A DNA stretch of 64,000 nt from Phycisphaeraceae bacterium. GTDB lineage: Bacteria; Planctomycetota; Phycisphaerae; Phycisphaerales; UBA1924. A program made the translations under genes and the position numbers. Positions 8,933 to 16,667 of the stretch are shown here, one piece after another (position 1 is the stretch's first letter; each line of letters opens with the position of its first letter). Location of the stretch: the NCBI GenBank assembly GCA_020639195.1, contig JACKHB010000002.1, positions 1 to 64,000 of the forward strand, given 5' to 3'. The notes beneath the pieces are model-generated. The model ran no database searches. It worked only from the letters and a program-made list of their open reading frames with translations, and was not told the DNA's origin.

Positions 8933-9022
8933 TCCGAAAGACGGATCGTCCACGACTGGAAGATCGCGGCGCCCCGCCAATAATCACGTGAGGAGATCGG
9001 GATCCGCCTCGCTCAAAGCCGT

Positions 9023-9484
9023 ATGGAGCACGCGAGAGACATCTTTCGGCGGTTCGGCCTTCGGTGCACTCGCCAGCGCGAGATGCTGTACGAGGCTCTC
9101 GCGGCCACGACGAGCCATCCCACGGCCGAAGAACTCCTGGCGATGGTGCGCGAGAGCGACACCGACCTGAGCCTCGCCACCGTGTACAACACGCTCGACG
9201 CCTTCAGCGAGTGCGGGCTGATCCGCCGGCTTTCCTCGCTCGACGGAAAGGGCCCCTGCCGTTTCGACGCCACCACGTCCGAACACGCCCACGTGCTGCT
9301 GCCCGATGGGCGGATCACCGACGTGCCCGAGGAGATCTCGGCCGGACTGGTCCGGGCGGTCAATCCATCGGCCCTGTCGAGCCTCGGGGGCCACCTTGGC
9401 GTTCCTTCGGACCGGCTGCGCCTTCGTGTGACAGTCGAGGTCGTGGCAGAGCCCGGCGCGCGCGAATCCGAAGACAACGACTGA
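9023..9484 (+). CDS. Fur-family transcriptional regulator with degenerate metal site
   Basis: A 153-residue protein with the Fur winged helix: RFGLRCTRQREMLYEAL, PTAEELLAMV, then the recognition helix LSLATVYNTLDAFSECGLIRRL. In Fur, PerR and Zur the next part carries His/Cys ligands (HHHDHLxCxxCG). Here it reads SEHAHVLLPDGRITDVP: only two histidines of that block remain, both CxxC motifs are missing, and the C-terminal dimerisation strand (RLRVTVEVVAEP) is kept. It is therefore a Fur relative that probably does not bind metal in the canonical way, or uses a minimal site. ATG at 9023; the gene stands 90 bases after the acetyltransferase gene and 58 before the PilZ gene. Confidence 0.85.
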   Translation: MEHARDIFRRFGLRCTRQREMLYEALAATTSHPTAEELLAMVRESDTDLSLATVYNTLDAFSECGLIRRLSSLDGKGPCRFDATTSEHAHVLLPDGRITDVPEEISAGLVRAVNPSALSSLGGHLGVPSDRLRLRVTVEVVAEPGARESEDND

Positions 9485-9542
9485 ATCGGCGGACCCAAGG
9501 GGCCGATAGCCGTCGCGAGCCAAAGAGGCGACGGAGGCCCCC

Positions 9543-9938
9543 ATGTCATCGATCAATCGCCGGCGATACGAGCGGTTCGCCCTGATGCCCATGTACACCG
9601 CGATCAGGGTGCGGCTGCTCAGCGAGGAACGATTCACGCGAGAGGGCCACGCCTACGACATCAGCGAGGGTGGCGCCCGATTTGAACTGGACGACCCGAT
9701 CGAGCCAGGCACACCGGTCGCCATGGAGATCCTGATCCCCGGGCTGGACGACGGCCCGAATCTCGATCTGGGCTCGGGCCGCGCGGTCCAGGTGCACGGC
9801 AACGTCGTATGGACCAACGCCGACGACCTGCCGGGGCCGGTCCGCATGGCGATCGTCTTCACGAGATTCGTCGAGGCTGGAGACCGTGAGCGCCTGATGC
9901 GCCGCCTGGTCACCGGCGCGTACGCCCGGGCCGCCTAG
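9543..9938 (+). CDS. PilZ-domain protein (cyclic di-GMP binding)
   Basis: A 131-residue single-domain protein. It shows both halves of the PilZ cyclic-di-GMP site: an N-terminal RRRYERF (RxxxR) and, after about 40 residues, DISEGGA (D/NxSxxG). The rest is beta-barrel: PVAMEILIPG, VHGNVVWTNAD, VRMAIVFTRF. ATG at 9543 with GGAGG upstream (GCGACGGAGGCCCCC). It probably acts as a stand-alone effector for cyclic di-GMP; an EAL phosphodiesterase is encoded at 29199 in the same window. It lies between the Fur-like gene and obg on the same strand. Confidence 0.88.
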   Translation: MSSINRRRYERFALMPMYTAIRVRLLSEERFTREGHAYDISEGGARFELDDPIEPGTPVAMEILIPGLDDGPNLDLGSGRAVQVHGNVVWTNADDLPGPVRMAIVFTRFVEAGDRERLMRRLVTGAYARAA

Positions 9939-9978
9939 AGCACGAGTCCATCTCGACGGACCGACTACGCTTCCTCCC

Positions 9979-11007
9979 ATGTTTGTGGATGAGGCGCACA
10001 TCACGGTGGTCGCGGGTGACGGCGGCAATGGCTGCGTCTCGTTCCGGCGAGAGAAATTCATCCCCAAGGGCGGACCCGACGGCGGCAATGGCGGCGACGG
10101 CGGTGACGTCGTTCTCGCGGTCGATGAGGGCCTGAACACGCTCATGGAGTTCCGGGGCGTGCACGAATGGCGCGCCCGCTCGGGAGAGCACGGGCGGGGA
10201 AGTCAGCAGTACGGCGCTCGCGGCGACGACCGCGTCATCACGGTGCCCCCCGGCACGATCGCCCACGACGAGGACACGGATGAACTCCTCTGCGACCTGG
10301 CGCCGGGGGATCGGTTCGTCGTCGCCCGAGGCGGGCGAGGCGGACGAGGCAACGAGCACTTCAAGAGCAGCACCAACCAGGCCCCTCGCAAGGCCGAGCC
10401 GGGCGAACCGGGCGAGCGCCGTCGGCTCCGTCTGGAGCTGCGTCTCATCGCCGAGGTCGGTCTGGTTGGCAAGCCCAACGCCGGCAAGAGCACGCTGCTC
10501 AAGGCGCTGACGCGCGCCACGCCCAAGGTCGGCGCCTACCCGTTCACCACGCTCCACCCGCAGCTCGGGATCGCCGAGCTGGACTCGGAACGCCGGATCA
10601 TTCTCGCCGACATCCCCGGGCTCATCGAGGGCGCGGCACGCGGCGCCGGGCTCGGACACGAGTTCCTCCGCCACATCGAACGGACCAGCATCGTCCTGCA
10701 TCTCCTCGAAGTCGAGCCCGGCGACGGCACCTCACCGGAGGAGAACTACCGGGCGATCCGCGCAGAGCTCGCGGCGTATTCCTCCGCCCTGGCGGGCAAA
10801 CCCGAGATCATCGCCCTCTCCAAGGCCGACCTCGTTTCCGATGAGGAAGCGCTGCGGGCCCGAATGGACGCAGTGCGCGCCGCCGCCGGTAGCGAGCGCG
10901 AGATCACGATGATCAGCGCTGCGAGCGGACGGGGGCTTCGTGACCTGCTCGAGCGGTTGTGGCGCGCGTTGCACACCGAGTGGGTGTCACCGGGCCGGAC
11001 GCCGTGA
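9979..11007 (+). CDS. obg: GTPase Obg/CgtA
   Basis: A 342-residue essential-type GTPase linked to 50S ribosome assembly and stringent control. The Obg fold fills the first 157 residues with its glycine-rich helices (AGDGGNGCVSFRREKFIPKG, GPDGGNGGDGGDV, ARGGRGGRGNEHF). The G domain follows with G1 GKPNAGKST, switch II DIPGLIEGAARGAGLG, G4 SKADL (Ser in place of the usual Asn) and G5 SAASGRGL. There is no OCT extension, as in many phyla. The usual neighbours rplU and rpmA are not adjacent. Its last 21 bases overlap the convergent bactofilin gene at 10987. Confidence 0.96.
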   Translation: MFVDEAHITVVAGDGGNGCVSFRREKFIPKGGPDGGNGGDGGDVVLAVDEGLNTLMEFRGVHEWRARSGEHGRGSQQYGARGDDRVITVPPGTIAHDEDTDELLCDLAPGDRFVVARGGRGGRGNEHFKSSTNQAPRKAEPGEPGERRRLRLELRLIAEVGLVGKPNAGKSTLLKALTRATPKVGAYPFTTLHPQLGIAELDSERRIILADIPGLIEGAARGAGLGHEFLRHIERTSIVLHLLEVEPGDGTSPEENYRAIRAELAAYSSALAGKPEIIALSKADLVSDEEALRARMDAVRAAAGSEREITMISAASGRGLRDLLERLWRALHTEWVSPGRTP

Positions 11008-11454
11008 GCGCCCTTTGCCCGCCCCCGCGGGCTCGTCCGCGGCCAGCAGATCCTCAACCCCCAGCGACCCGTCGGGCACCGTGAAATAGCCGCCCTCAAG
11101 GGTGGCCCCGGGCTCGATGAACAGGACAGCGGCCTCGCAATCGCCCTTCCATGTGGCCGTCTTCCAGATGCGGATCCGCGGGGCGCGCACGGTCTTGGAC
11201 TGCAGGTTGCCCCGGACCTCAATGCCGCCGTGGGCCTCGACCAGTTCGGCGATCACCCGCCCCTTGCGCTCGACGACGAGGCTCCCGCAGGTCTGGAGCT
11301 TCTTGACGGCCTGGAGCGTCTTGACCACCACGTCCTGCACGAGCAGCGGTTTGTGGCACGCGGGACACGAGACCGTCATCGCGATGCCGGACACGTCGAA
11401 GCGATGCCGGCAGAGATAACACTGCACCCTGCGTGGAGCGGCCGCCTTGGCCAT
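10987..11454 (-). CDS. Bactofilin-like protein with N-terminal zinc ribbon
   Basis: A 155-residue protein combining a short zinc ribbon (CYLCRHRF and CPACHKPL, residues 12-36) with a bactofilin-type right-handed beta-helix: successive GSLVVERKGRVIAELVEAHGG, IEVRGNLQSKTVRAPRI, WKGDCEAAVLFIEPGA turns. Bactofilins are self-assembling cytoskeletal proteins. The 3' end overlaps the 3' end of obg on the other strand by 21 bases. It follows the bactofilin gene at 11499 by 44 bases on the same strand, so the two are probably co-transcribed. A ribbon fused to a bactofilin suggests recruitment to a protein or nucleic-acid partner; that is inference. Confidence 0.72.
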   Translation of the reverse strand: MAKAAAPRRVQCYLCRHRFDVSGIAMTVSCPACHKPLLVQDVVVKTLQAVKKLQTCGSLVVERKGRVIAELVEAHGGIEVRGNLQSKTVRAPRIRIWKTATWKGDCEAAVLFIEPGATLEGGYFTVPDGSLGVEDLLAADEPAGAGKGRSRRPAR

Positions 11455-11498
11455 GCGTCCGTCCGATCGCGGGCCCTCTCAGGGGCCGCGCGCTGTGG

Positions 11499-11912
11499 TT
11501 ACTTCTTGACCGCCTGGGCGCGCTCGGCCTGGGCCTGCGGCTTCGCCTCCGCAACGGTCGCGCGGCCGTTCGACCCCGCGGAGACCTCCGGCCCAATCCG
11601 GCAGTGGCCCACGAAGCTCGCCCCTTCGGCCACCACGAGCTTCGCGGCGACAAGGTCGCCCTTGAGCCTCGCCTTGGTCGAGAGCTCGACCCGATCACGG
11701 GCCGTCACGTTGCCCTCGACCGTGCCGTCGATGATGACCTTGCCAGCCTCGACCGCCGCGCGGCAGATCGCGCCGTCGGCGACCTGAAACTCGCCCTTGG
11801 CGATCACCTGGCCCTCGATCGTTCCGAGCAGTTTGGCGGTGCTCTCAAAGGTCATCTCGCCCTTGATGGTCGTGTCGGCGCCGATGACCGTGGCTACGTT
11901 CTGATCTGGCAT
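11499..11912 (-). CDS. Bactofilin (polymer-forming cytoskeletal protein)
   Basis: A 137-residue canonical bactofilin. The start at 11912 (MPDQNVATVIGADTTIKGEM) has GAGGAG seven bases upstream; an earlier in-frame ATG is not supported. The core is the DUF583 beta-helix with repeated G-x-h-x-h turns: TTIKGEMTFESTAKLLGTIEG, VIAKGEF, VIIDGTVEGNVTARDRVEL, LKGDLVAAKLVVAEGA. A charged Ala/Glu/Lys tail follows. It should polymerise without nucleotide into filaments near the membrane. The pairing with a second, zinc-ribbon bactofilin just downstream suggests a two-component cytoskeletal element. Confidence 0.9.
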   Translation of the reverse strand: MPDQNVATVIGADTTIKGEMTFESTAKLLGTIEGQVIAKGEFQVADGAICRAAVEAGKVIIDGTVEGNVTARDRVELSTKARLKGDLVAAKLVVAEGASFVGHCRIGPEVSAGSNGRATVAEAKPQAQAERAQAVKK

Positions 11913-12031
11913 CGAGATCTCCTCGTGATGCGCGGATCGTACCCCTGAACGCGAAGTCGGCTCCACGAATCGGCGCGAAGTCGCGCAGATTTCGCGATAT
12001 CCGACAGACTATCCACCAATTCCATCAGGCA

Positions 12032-12068
12032 AAAAGAACGGGGCCCGGCACCTTTCGATGCCGGGCCC
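12032..12068 (-). terminator. Intrinsic terminator of the prepilin-like gene
   Basis: On the minus strand, 51 bases after the stop of the gene at 12120-13145, a ten-base-pair perfect stem (TGCCGGGCCC side and GGGCCCGGCA side) encloses an eight-base loop at 12051-12058. It is followed by CGTTCTTTTT. This is a standard Rho-independent terminator read on the minus strand. Confidence 0.85.
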
Positions 12069-12119
12069 GTTGAGTGCGAAGTCATGCCTCCGGGAAAGGA
12101 GGCGGCGAACGAAGGATCT

Positions 12120-13145
12120 TTAGTCGTAGAAGACCACGATGGTGATCGTGCGCGTCTGGCCGAAACCGGCGGTGATGTTCTCCGTGTAGGAGCGGAGCAC
12201 CGCGTTGCGGTTGTTGGCCGTGGCGGACAGGATCTGCGTCTCGTTGGTCCCGACAGGGAGACGATCCTTGTCGTTCTCATCGTGGAACAGGTTGTCGGGC
12301 TTGCTGCGCTTGACGGGGGTCAGGCCCGTGAAGTTGAACAGCAGGTCCTCGGGATCGGGCTGCGTCTCGAACACGACGCGGTTGTCGTTGTAGGCGATGT
12401 TGCCCTCCCACTTGACCCGGCTGCCGTGGATGAGCAGCGTGTTGGAGTTCACGCCCACGGGGTTGGTGTACGTGCCGTTGATGGTCGCGCTCTCGTCGAG
12501 CAGCTCCCACACGCCATCCTCCGCGCCGCCCGAGCCGATGCGCCAGCTGGCGCCGCGGTTGCCGAGCACGGCGTGGGCGGACGAGAAGGAGTCACGCCAC
12601 ATCTCGTTCTTGCGGGCTCCGAACGGCGGGGTGTGCCCATAAGAGAAGCAGCCCTCGCCCAGCGTGCCGCGGCCGCCGATGACAACGTCCTGCGGGGTGG
12701 CCCGGAAGGCCGGGTCCCAGAGGGCCTTGTCGGGCGTCACGGCGCCGGTGGGCTCCGAAACCATGTACTGCTCAAACTCGGCGATCGGGCCCGACTCGGC
12801 GGTGCTCACGCACTGCTCGACAGGAACCGAGCCGTTGTTGACCAGCAGCGAGAAGATGTTGCGGGTGCTGTCCAGCTTGACCGCCTGCTTGGGATCGGCC
12901 TTCTGGTTGACGTTGACGGTCGTGCCCTCGCGATCGATCTCGCTGGGAAGCGGGAAGTCGCCGCGGTTCTGCTGGGCCCACTGCACCATGGACTGATGCG
13001 TGGAACGGATCTGGGCGGAATCCTTGAGCTGGCGGGCGGAGGCGCGAGCCTTGCCGAGCGCCGGCAGCAGGATGCCGATGAGCAGCGCGATGATCGCGAT
13101 GACCACCAGCAGCTCGATCAGGGTGAAGCCACGATTCTTTTTCAT
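12120..13145 (-). CDS. Prepilin-type N-terminal methylation domain protein (planctomycetal type)
   Basis: A 341-residue exported protein beginning KKNRGFTLIELLVVIAII, the prepilin peptidase cleavage and N-methylation motif with Glu at position +5 of the mature form, followed by a long helix ending LPALGKARASARQLKDSAQ. The C-terminal 270 residues are beta-rich and hydrophilic with no domain I can name. Planctomycetes encode many such proteins, some probably minor pseudopilins or surface proteins of a type II secretion-like machine such as the one at 44.9-64 kb here. ATG at 13145 is taken (AGGAG eleven bases upstream); an ATG nine bases earlier sits too close to that site. A terminator lies downstream and a promoter with a long leader upstream. 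Confidence 0.88.
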   Translation of the reverse strand: MKKNRGFTLIELLVVIAIIALLIGILLPALGKARASARQLKDSAQIRSTHQSMVQWAQQNRGDFPLPSEIDREGTTVNVNQKADPKQAVKLDSTRNIFSLLVNNGSVPVEQCVSTAESGPIAEFEQYMVSEPTGAVTPDKALWDPAFRATPQDVVIGGRGTLGEGCFSYGHTPPFGARKNEMWRDSFSSAHAVLGNRGASWRIGSGGAEDGVWELLDESATINGTYTNPVGVNSNTLLIHGSRVKWEGNIAYNDNRVVFETQPDPEDLLFNFTGLTPVKRSKPDNLFHDENDKDRLPVGTNETQILSATANNRNAVLRSYTENITAGFGQTRTITIVVFYD

Positions 13146-13508
13146 AGGACTCATTTCTCCTGTTTGAGTCGTCAATACCTCTCGAGCATCCACGGACAGC
13201 CCGATCACTCGACCTGGCCCGGAAATGCCCGCACATTCACCGACACCACTCGTGCTTTGGCGGGACGTCCAAATCGGGACGCCCATCCTCGGCAACGAAC
13301 TCCCGGTCTGGAAGTCGCGAACGCAGCCTCCACCGGGGACCACAATCGAGAGAGGCGCAAGGCGACCTCGATTCGGCCATCTCGGATTGTCGGCAGGCGA
13401 AGAGGTGATCCGTCTGGTATCAGACGCGACGGCGGACGCCGTCGATGAGAACATGTGCTTTCAATCGGCGGATCAACCCTCGGATGCCATCTCGCGCGCG
13501 AGCGTACA
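13146..13508 (-). promoter_or_regulatory. Long structured 5' leader of the prepilin-like gene
   Basis: This 363-base stretch holds no credible gene on either strand. If the promoter at 13509-13536 is used, it is all transcribed as a leader. Two perfect hairpins are visible: a seven-base-pair stem at 13427-13444 (CGACGGC with loop GTCC) and a five-base-pair stem at 13412-13425 (GTCTG, loop ATAC). I do not recognise a known riboswitch class in it. It may carry post-transcriptional control or simply be an untranslated leader. Confidence 0.35.
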
Positions 13509-13536
13509 GAATTACACGTTTCTGTTCGGATGTCAA
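13509..13536 (-). promoter_or_regulatory. Probable sigma-70-type promoter
   Basis: On the minus strand a perfect -35 hexamer TTGACA (13531-13536) is followed, after 16 bases, by TAATTC (13509-13514). The spacer and surroundings are the most AT-rich part of this intergenic region. It would drive the prepilin-like gene at 13145. The -10 match is imperfect, so the call is moderate. Confidence 0.5.
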
Positions 13537-13596
13537 GGGCCGGATGTTCCCGGTCTTGAAAGATTCCAAAACGCACCGATCAACCCAATAGGATCC

Positions 13597-14088
13597 CTAT
13601 TCAACCTCGAACAAGAACTCGATCTCCACGGGGACTCCCAGCGGAAGATCGATGCTCCCCACCGCCGCCCGAGCGTGGCGCCCTCGGTCGCCGAAGATCT
13701 CCACCAGCATCTCGCTGGCGCCGTTGGCCACCTTCGGTTGGTCGTGGAACCCTGGCTCGCTGGCCACGAAGCAGCCCAGCCGGACGACCCGCCTGACCCG
13801 GTCCAGCGAGCCGATCTCGGCCTTGACCGCCGCCAGGGCGTTCAGGGCACACTGCACGGCACACCTTCTCGCCGTTTCGACGGTGACTTCAGAAGGGACT
13901 CGCCCTTGCGCAAGGAGATTGCCGCTCAAGATGGGGATCTGGCCACTGACATAGAGCAGGTTTCCCGTCCGCACGGTCGGCACATACGCCGCGACAGGGC
14001 GTGCCGGCTGGGGCAGGTGCAGACCCATCGCGGCGAGCCTGTTCTCAGCCTCACTCGGCGGATGAGTTCCTGCGGTCTCCGGTTGCAC
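13597..14088 (-). CDS. RidA family (YjgF/YER057c) protein
   Basis: A 163-residue RidA-fold protein of the longer subfamily. The start is a GTG at 14088 (giving MQPETAGTHPPSEAENRL), preceded by GGAGG with eight-base spacing. Family features are ENRLAAMGLHLP, an LLYVSGQIP strand, a long helix (CAVQCALNALAAVKAEIGSLDRV), RVVRLGCFVAS, then GASEMLVEIFGDRGRHARAAVG and the closing PLGVPVEIEFLFEV. RidA proteins hydrolyse reactive enamine/imine intermediates; in this subfamily the catalytic Arg equivalent appears as GRHAR. No operon partner is evident: a terminator of another gene lies 84 bases upstream. Confidence 0.9.
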   Translation of the reverse strand: MQPETAGTHPPSEAENRLAAMGLHLPQPARPVAAYVPTVRTGNLLYVSGQIPILSGNLLAQGRVPSEVTVETARRCAVQCALNALAAVKAEIGSLDRVRRVVRLGCFVASEPGFHDQPKVANGASEMLVEIFGDRGRHARAAVGSIDLPLGVPVEIEFLFEVE

Positions 14089-14171
14089 GATGAGCACCTC
14101 CGTGTGTGAGCGAAGGACGCAGCATACCCCACGCCGAACAGGCCCGCGTTCTCGCATTCCGGAGCGCGCAG

Positions 14172-14206
14172 CAAAGCGAGCGTCCACCGGATCGGTGGAC
14201 GCTCGC
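14172..14206 (-). terminator. Probable intrinsic terminator of the dockerin-tailed protein gene
   Basis: A perfect 14-base-pair inverted repeat (GCGAGCGTCCACCG and its complement, 14176-14189 and 14193-14206) with a three-base loop lies 28 bases after the stop of the gene at 14235-15833. On the minus strand it is followed by TTTGCT, a short T-run. The stem is strong enough to act as terminator despite that. Confidence 0.7.
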
Positions 14207-14234
14207 GATGGTGTAAGCATGATTGACGCGAGAC

Positions 14235-15833
14235 TCAGCAGCCCAGGGCGAAGAGGTCGAGGTACTGGAAGAAATCGTCCGCGTCGTTGTCGCCATCGCC
14301 GTCCAGGTCGGCTTCCGGGTCACCGGCGGCGAAGAGGTCGAGGTACTTGAAGAAGTCGTCGCCGTCCACATCACCGTCACCGTCCAGATCGGCCGGACAG
14401 GGGTTGCAGGCATCGCGGTAGCAGAAGGCGTCGTCGTTGGCGCCGCGCCGCGCGAATCCGGCGTCCCATGCGACGGTCAGGTCGTAAGACTCCCAGTTCG
14501 GCTCATAGTGATCGCAGCCCATCGGCGGCTTGGCGCGGGAGGGAGTGAACTGGTCGTTCTCGCATCCCGTGGCGCCGGTGTCGTCGGTCTTGACGAGGTA
14601 CTTCTCGAGCCCTCCGTAGCCGGCGCCGGGGACGTCGGCCGTGCCGCCCGCGAGCGCCCAGCCGCAGTCACCGATGACCGGCACGGTGGACTGACCGTCG
14701 GACTTCCCGCGATAGTTCCACATCCAGACGGGGCTCAGGCCAACGAACGGGTCGGCGAGCAGGTGGTTGGCTCGGGTCGGTGCGCCCGGCCCGGGCACAA
14801 ACGTGGACGCGAAGCCGATCTCGCGGGTCCCGGGGTCAACGCGGACCGACTGGTATCCGGGGGCGAGGCCCCGTCCGGTGACGGCCGCGCCCGGTGAGGC
14901 GTCGTAGGTCATGATGTCCAGCGGCTCGCCGATCAGGTCCAGCGTGACGAGCTGGAGCCCGAACTGCCCGGGCACGCCGAAGTCCGTGATGCCACCGATC
15001 ACCATCTCGCCGGTGTTGCCGTCGAGGAAGTCGATGCCGCAGCCCTTCTCGTTGACCCAGTGACCCGGGACCTTGAGGCTGGCCGTATCGATCGCGTGGA
15101 GCAGCATGGGGTCTCCGCCCATGGTGAAGCTCGCGAAGAGGAAGTCGAGCTGGGTGTCGGGGCCCTCGAGATCCACCTCGCGCGACCCCGACACGATGAT
15201 CTTCGGCTCGCGGTAATCAACCTTGACATCGGTGAAGGCGATGCGCTGCGGGAGGCCTTGGTTGTTGGTGACTCCGACGCCGTAGCCGCGATGGAAGACG
15301 ACCGAGCCATCGCCCGCCACCCGAAGCAGCGTGGGGCGATCACGGTAGTGGTGCGTGGCCACGAAGCCGCCGGTGGGGACGGTCTCGACCGCGACGCCGT
15401 CGCCAAAGTGCAACGGGTCGCTGTAGAAGCCGCCGGTGTACGTGCGGGCCCACGCGATGGAGCCGTCGCCCAGCAGTCGGATGAGCGCCAGATCGCGGCC
15501 CGCGCCGTTGCTGGCCGTCTCGGCGCCGATGATGAATCCGCCGGCGCCATCGCGGGCGATGGTATTGCCGATGTCCGCGCGCTCGCCGCCGATGATCGCA
15601 TCCCAGACGACCTTGCCAGCCTTGTCGTACCGGCAGACATAGATGTCCTCAGCGCCGAAGGGCCCCGGGTCCACGACGCCCACGGTCACGTACCCGTCCT
15701 CGGTCTGCTCGACGTCGAGCGCCCGCTCGTTGGGCGTGCGACCGATGGCGCGCTGGAAGACCTGCGCCGAGGCGGTGGTTCCGGTGAGGGCGGTCAGGCC
15801 CGCGATCAGACTCATCTGTGCGAATCGAGACAT
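14235..15833 (-). CDS. Secreted beta-propeller-like protein with C-terminal dockerin-like domain
   Basis: A 532-residue exported protein. The ATG at 15833 has CTGGAG upstream and opens a signal peptide cut after TTASA. The main part has repeated strands of the delta-60 / SBBP type (ALDVEQTEDGYVTVGVVD, WDAIIGGERADIGNTIARD, WARTYTGGFYSD), compatible with a beta-propeller. The last 55 residues contain two calcium-binding loops of dockerin type, DLDGDGDVDGDDFF and DLDGDGDNDADDFF, each followed by KYLDLFAAG or QYLDLFALG. Such GC-type dockerin tails are frequent in Phycisphaerae, where they are thought to attach or sort surface proteins. The protein ends in Cys. A strong hairpin terminator follows. 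Confidence 0.85.
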   Translation of the reverse strand: MSRFAQMSLIAGLTALTGTTASAQVFQRAIGRTPNERALDVEQTEDGYVTVGVVDPGPFGAEDIYVCRYDKAGKVVWDAIIGGERADIGNTIARDGAGGFIIGAETASNGAGRDLALIRLLGDGSIAWARTYTGGFYSDPLHFGDGVAVETVPTGGFVATHHYRDRPTLLRVAGDGSVVFHRGYGVGVTNNQGLPQRIAFTDVKVDYREPKIIVSGSREVDLEGPDTQLDFLFASFTMGGDPMLLHAIDTASLKVPGHWVNEKGCGIDFLDGNTGEMVIGGITDFGVPGQFGLQLVTLDLIGEPLDIMTYDASPGAAVTGRGLAPGYQSVRVDPGTREIGFASTFVPGPGAPTRANHLLADPFVGLSPVWMWNYRGKSDGQSTVPVIGDCGWALAGGTADVPGAGYGGLEKYLVKTDDTGATGCENDQFTPSRAKPPMGCDHYEPNWESYDLTVAWDAGFARRGANDDAFCYRDACNPCPADLDGDGDVDGDDFFKYLDLFAAGDPEADLDGDGDNDADDFFQYLDLFALGC

Positions 15834-15954
15834 GTTCGTGCTCCAGTGCAGGGTTCGCTGTCGCCGACCCCAGTGCCGGCACGGTGTCAGCGATGCGAAC
15901 GGAGCCCCGATCACGCCGAGTTGTGTGAAGATTGCCCCCCAGGGGCGCCGCGGA

Positions 15955-16608
15955 CTACTTTCGAGAGGCGAAGGCCCCCTGGTAGTCCCTGATGAACCGC
16001 TCCAGGCCGATGTCCGTCAGCGGATGCTTGAGAATTTGCCGGATCACCGAGAACGGCACGGTGGCGACGTCGGCGCCGGCCAGCGCACAATCGAGCATGT
16101 GCTTGGGATGCCGGATCGACGCGGCGAGCAGCTTTGTCGGATAGCCGTAGTTGTCGTAGATCTGCCGGATCTGGTGGATCAGGTCCATGCCATCCTGCCC
16201 GACGTCATCGATCCGTCCGATAAACGGGCTGATCAGGAACGCCCCGGCCTTCGCCGCCAGCCACGCCTGGAGCGCCTGGAAGCACAGCGTCATGTTGCAG
16301 CGGACTCCTTCGTCAGAGAGCGCTTTGCACGCGCGGATGCCCTCGGCCGTCGTCGGGAGCTTGACCACGATGTTCTGGGCGATCGTGGCGCGATCGCGCC
16401 CTTCTCGGAGCATGCCGTCAAAGTCGGTGGCGATGACCTCCGCCGACACCGGGCCCGGCACGACCTCGCAGATCTCGGCCAGGCGCCGGCCGTAGTCCAC
16501 GCCCTCCTTGGCAATCAGCGATGGATTGGTCGTCACGCCGTCGAGCACGCCCATCTCGTGCGCCTGACGGATCTCTTCGAGATTGGCCGTGTCGATGTAG
16601 AGTTCCAT
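15955..16608 (-). CDS. tal: Transaldolase / fructose-6-phosphate aldolase family protein
   Basis: A 217-residue single-domain class I aldolase of the short transaldolase (TalC/FSA) subfamily. Motifs: ELYIDTANLEEIRQA at the start, GVTTNPSLIAKEG, NIVVKLPTTAEGI with the lysine of the Schiff-base region, CNMTLCFQALQAWLAAKAGA, SPFIGRIDD and LLAASIRHPKHML, ending in the helix near the C-terminus. ATG at 16608 has AGGAG eight bases upstream. Transaldolase and F6P-aldolase activities cannot be told apart by eye. Fifty-nine bases separate it from the acyl-CoA-synthetase-like gene upstream. Confidence 0.93.
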   Translation of the reverse strand: MELYIDTANLEEIRQAHEMGVLDGVTTNPSLIAKEGVDYGRRLAEICEVVPGPVSAEVIATDFDGMLREGRDRATIAQNIVVKLPTTAEGIRACKALSDEGVRCNMTLCFQALQAWLAAKAGAFLISPFIGRIDDVGQDGMDLIHQIRQIYDNYGYPTKLLAASIRHPKHMLDCALAGADVATVPFSVIRQILKHPLTDIGLERFIRDYQGAFASRK

Positions 16609-16667
16609 CGGATGTCTCCTGGGCTGCGGGGTGCGATGGTAGGGTTCCCGCCAGACGACCCCCGGAT

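Noticed and set aside
10987..11007. Mis-called end for obg or the bactofilin because they overlap
   Set aside because: Both ends are supported by their own conserved C-terminal regions; a 21-base convergent overlap is plausible.
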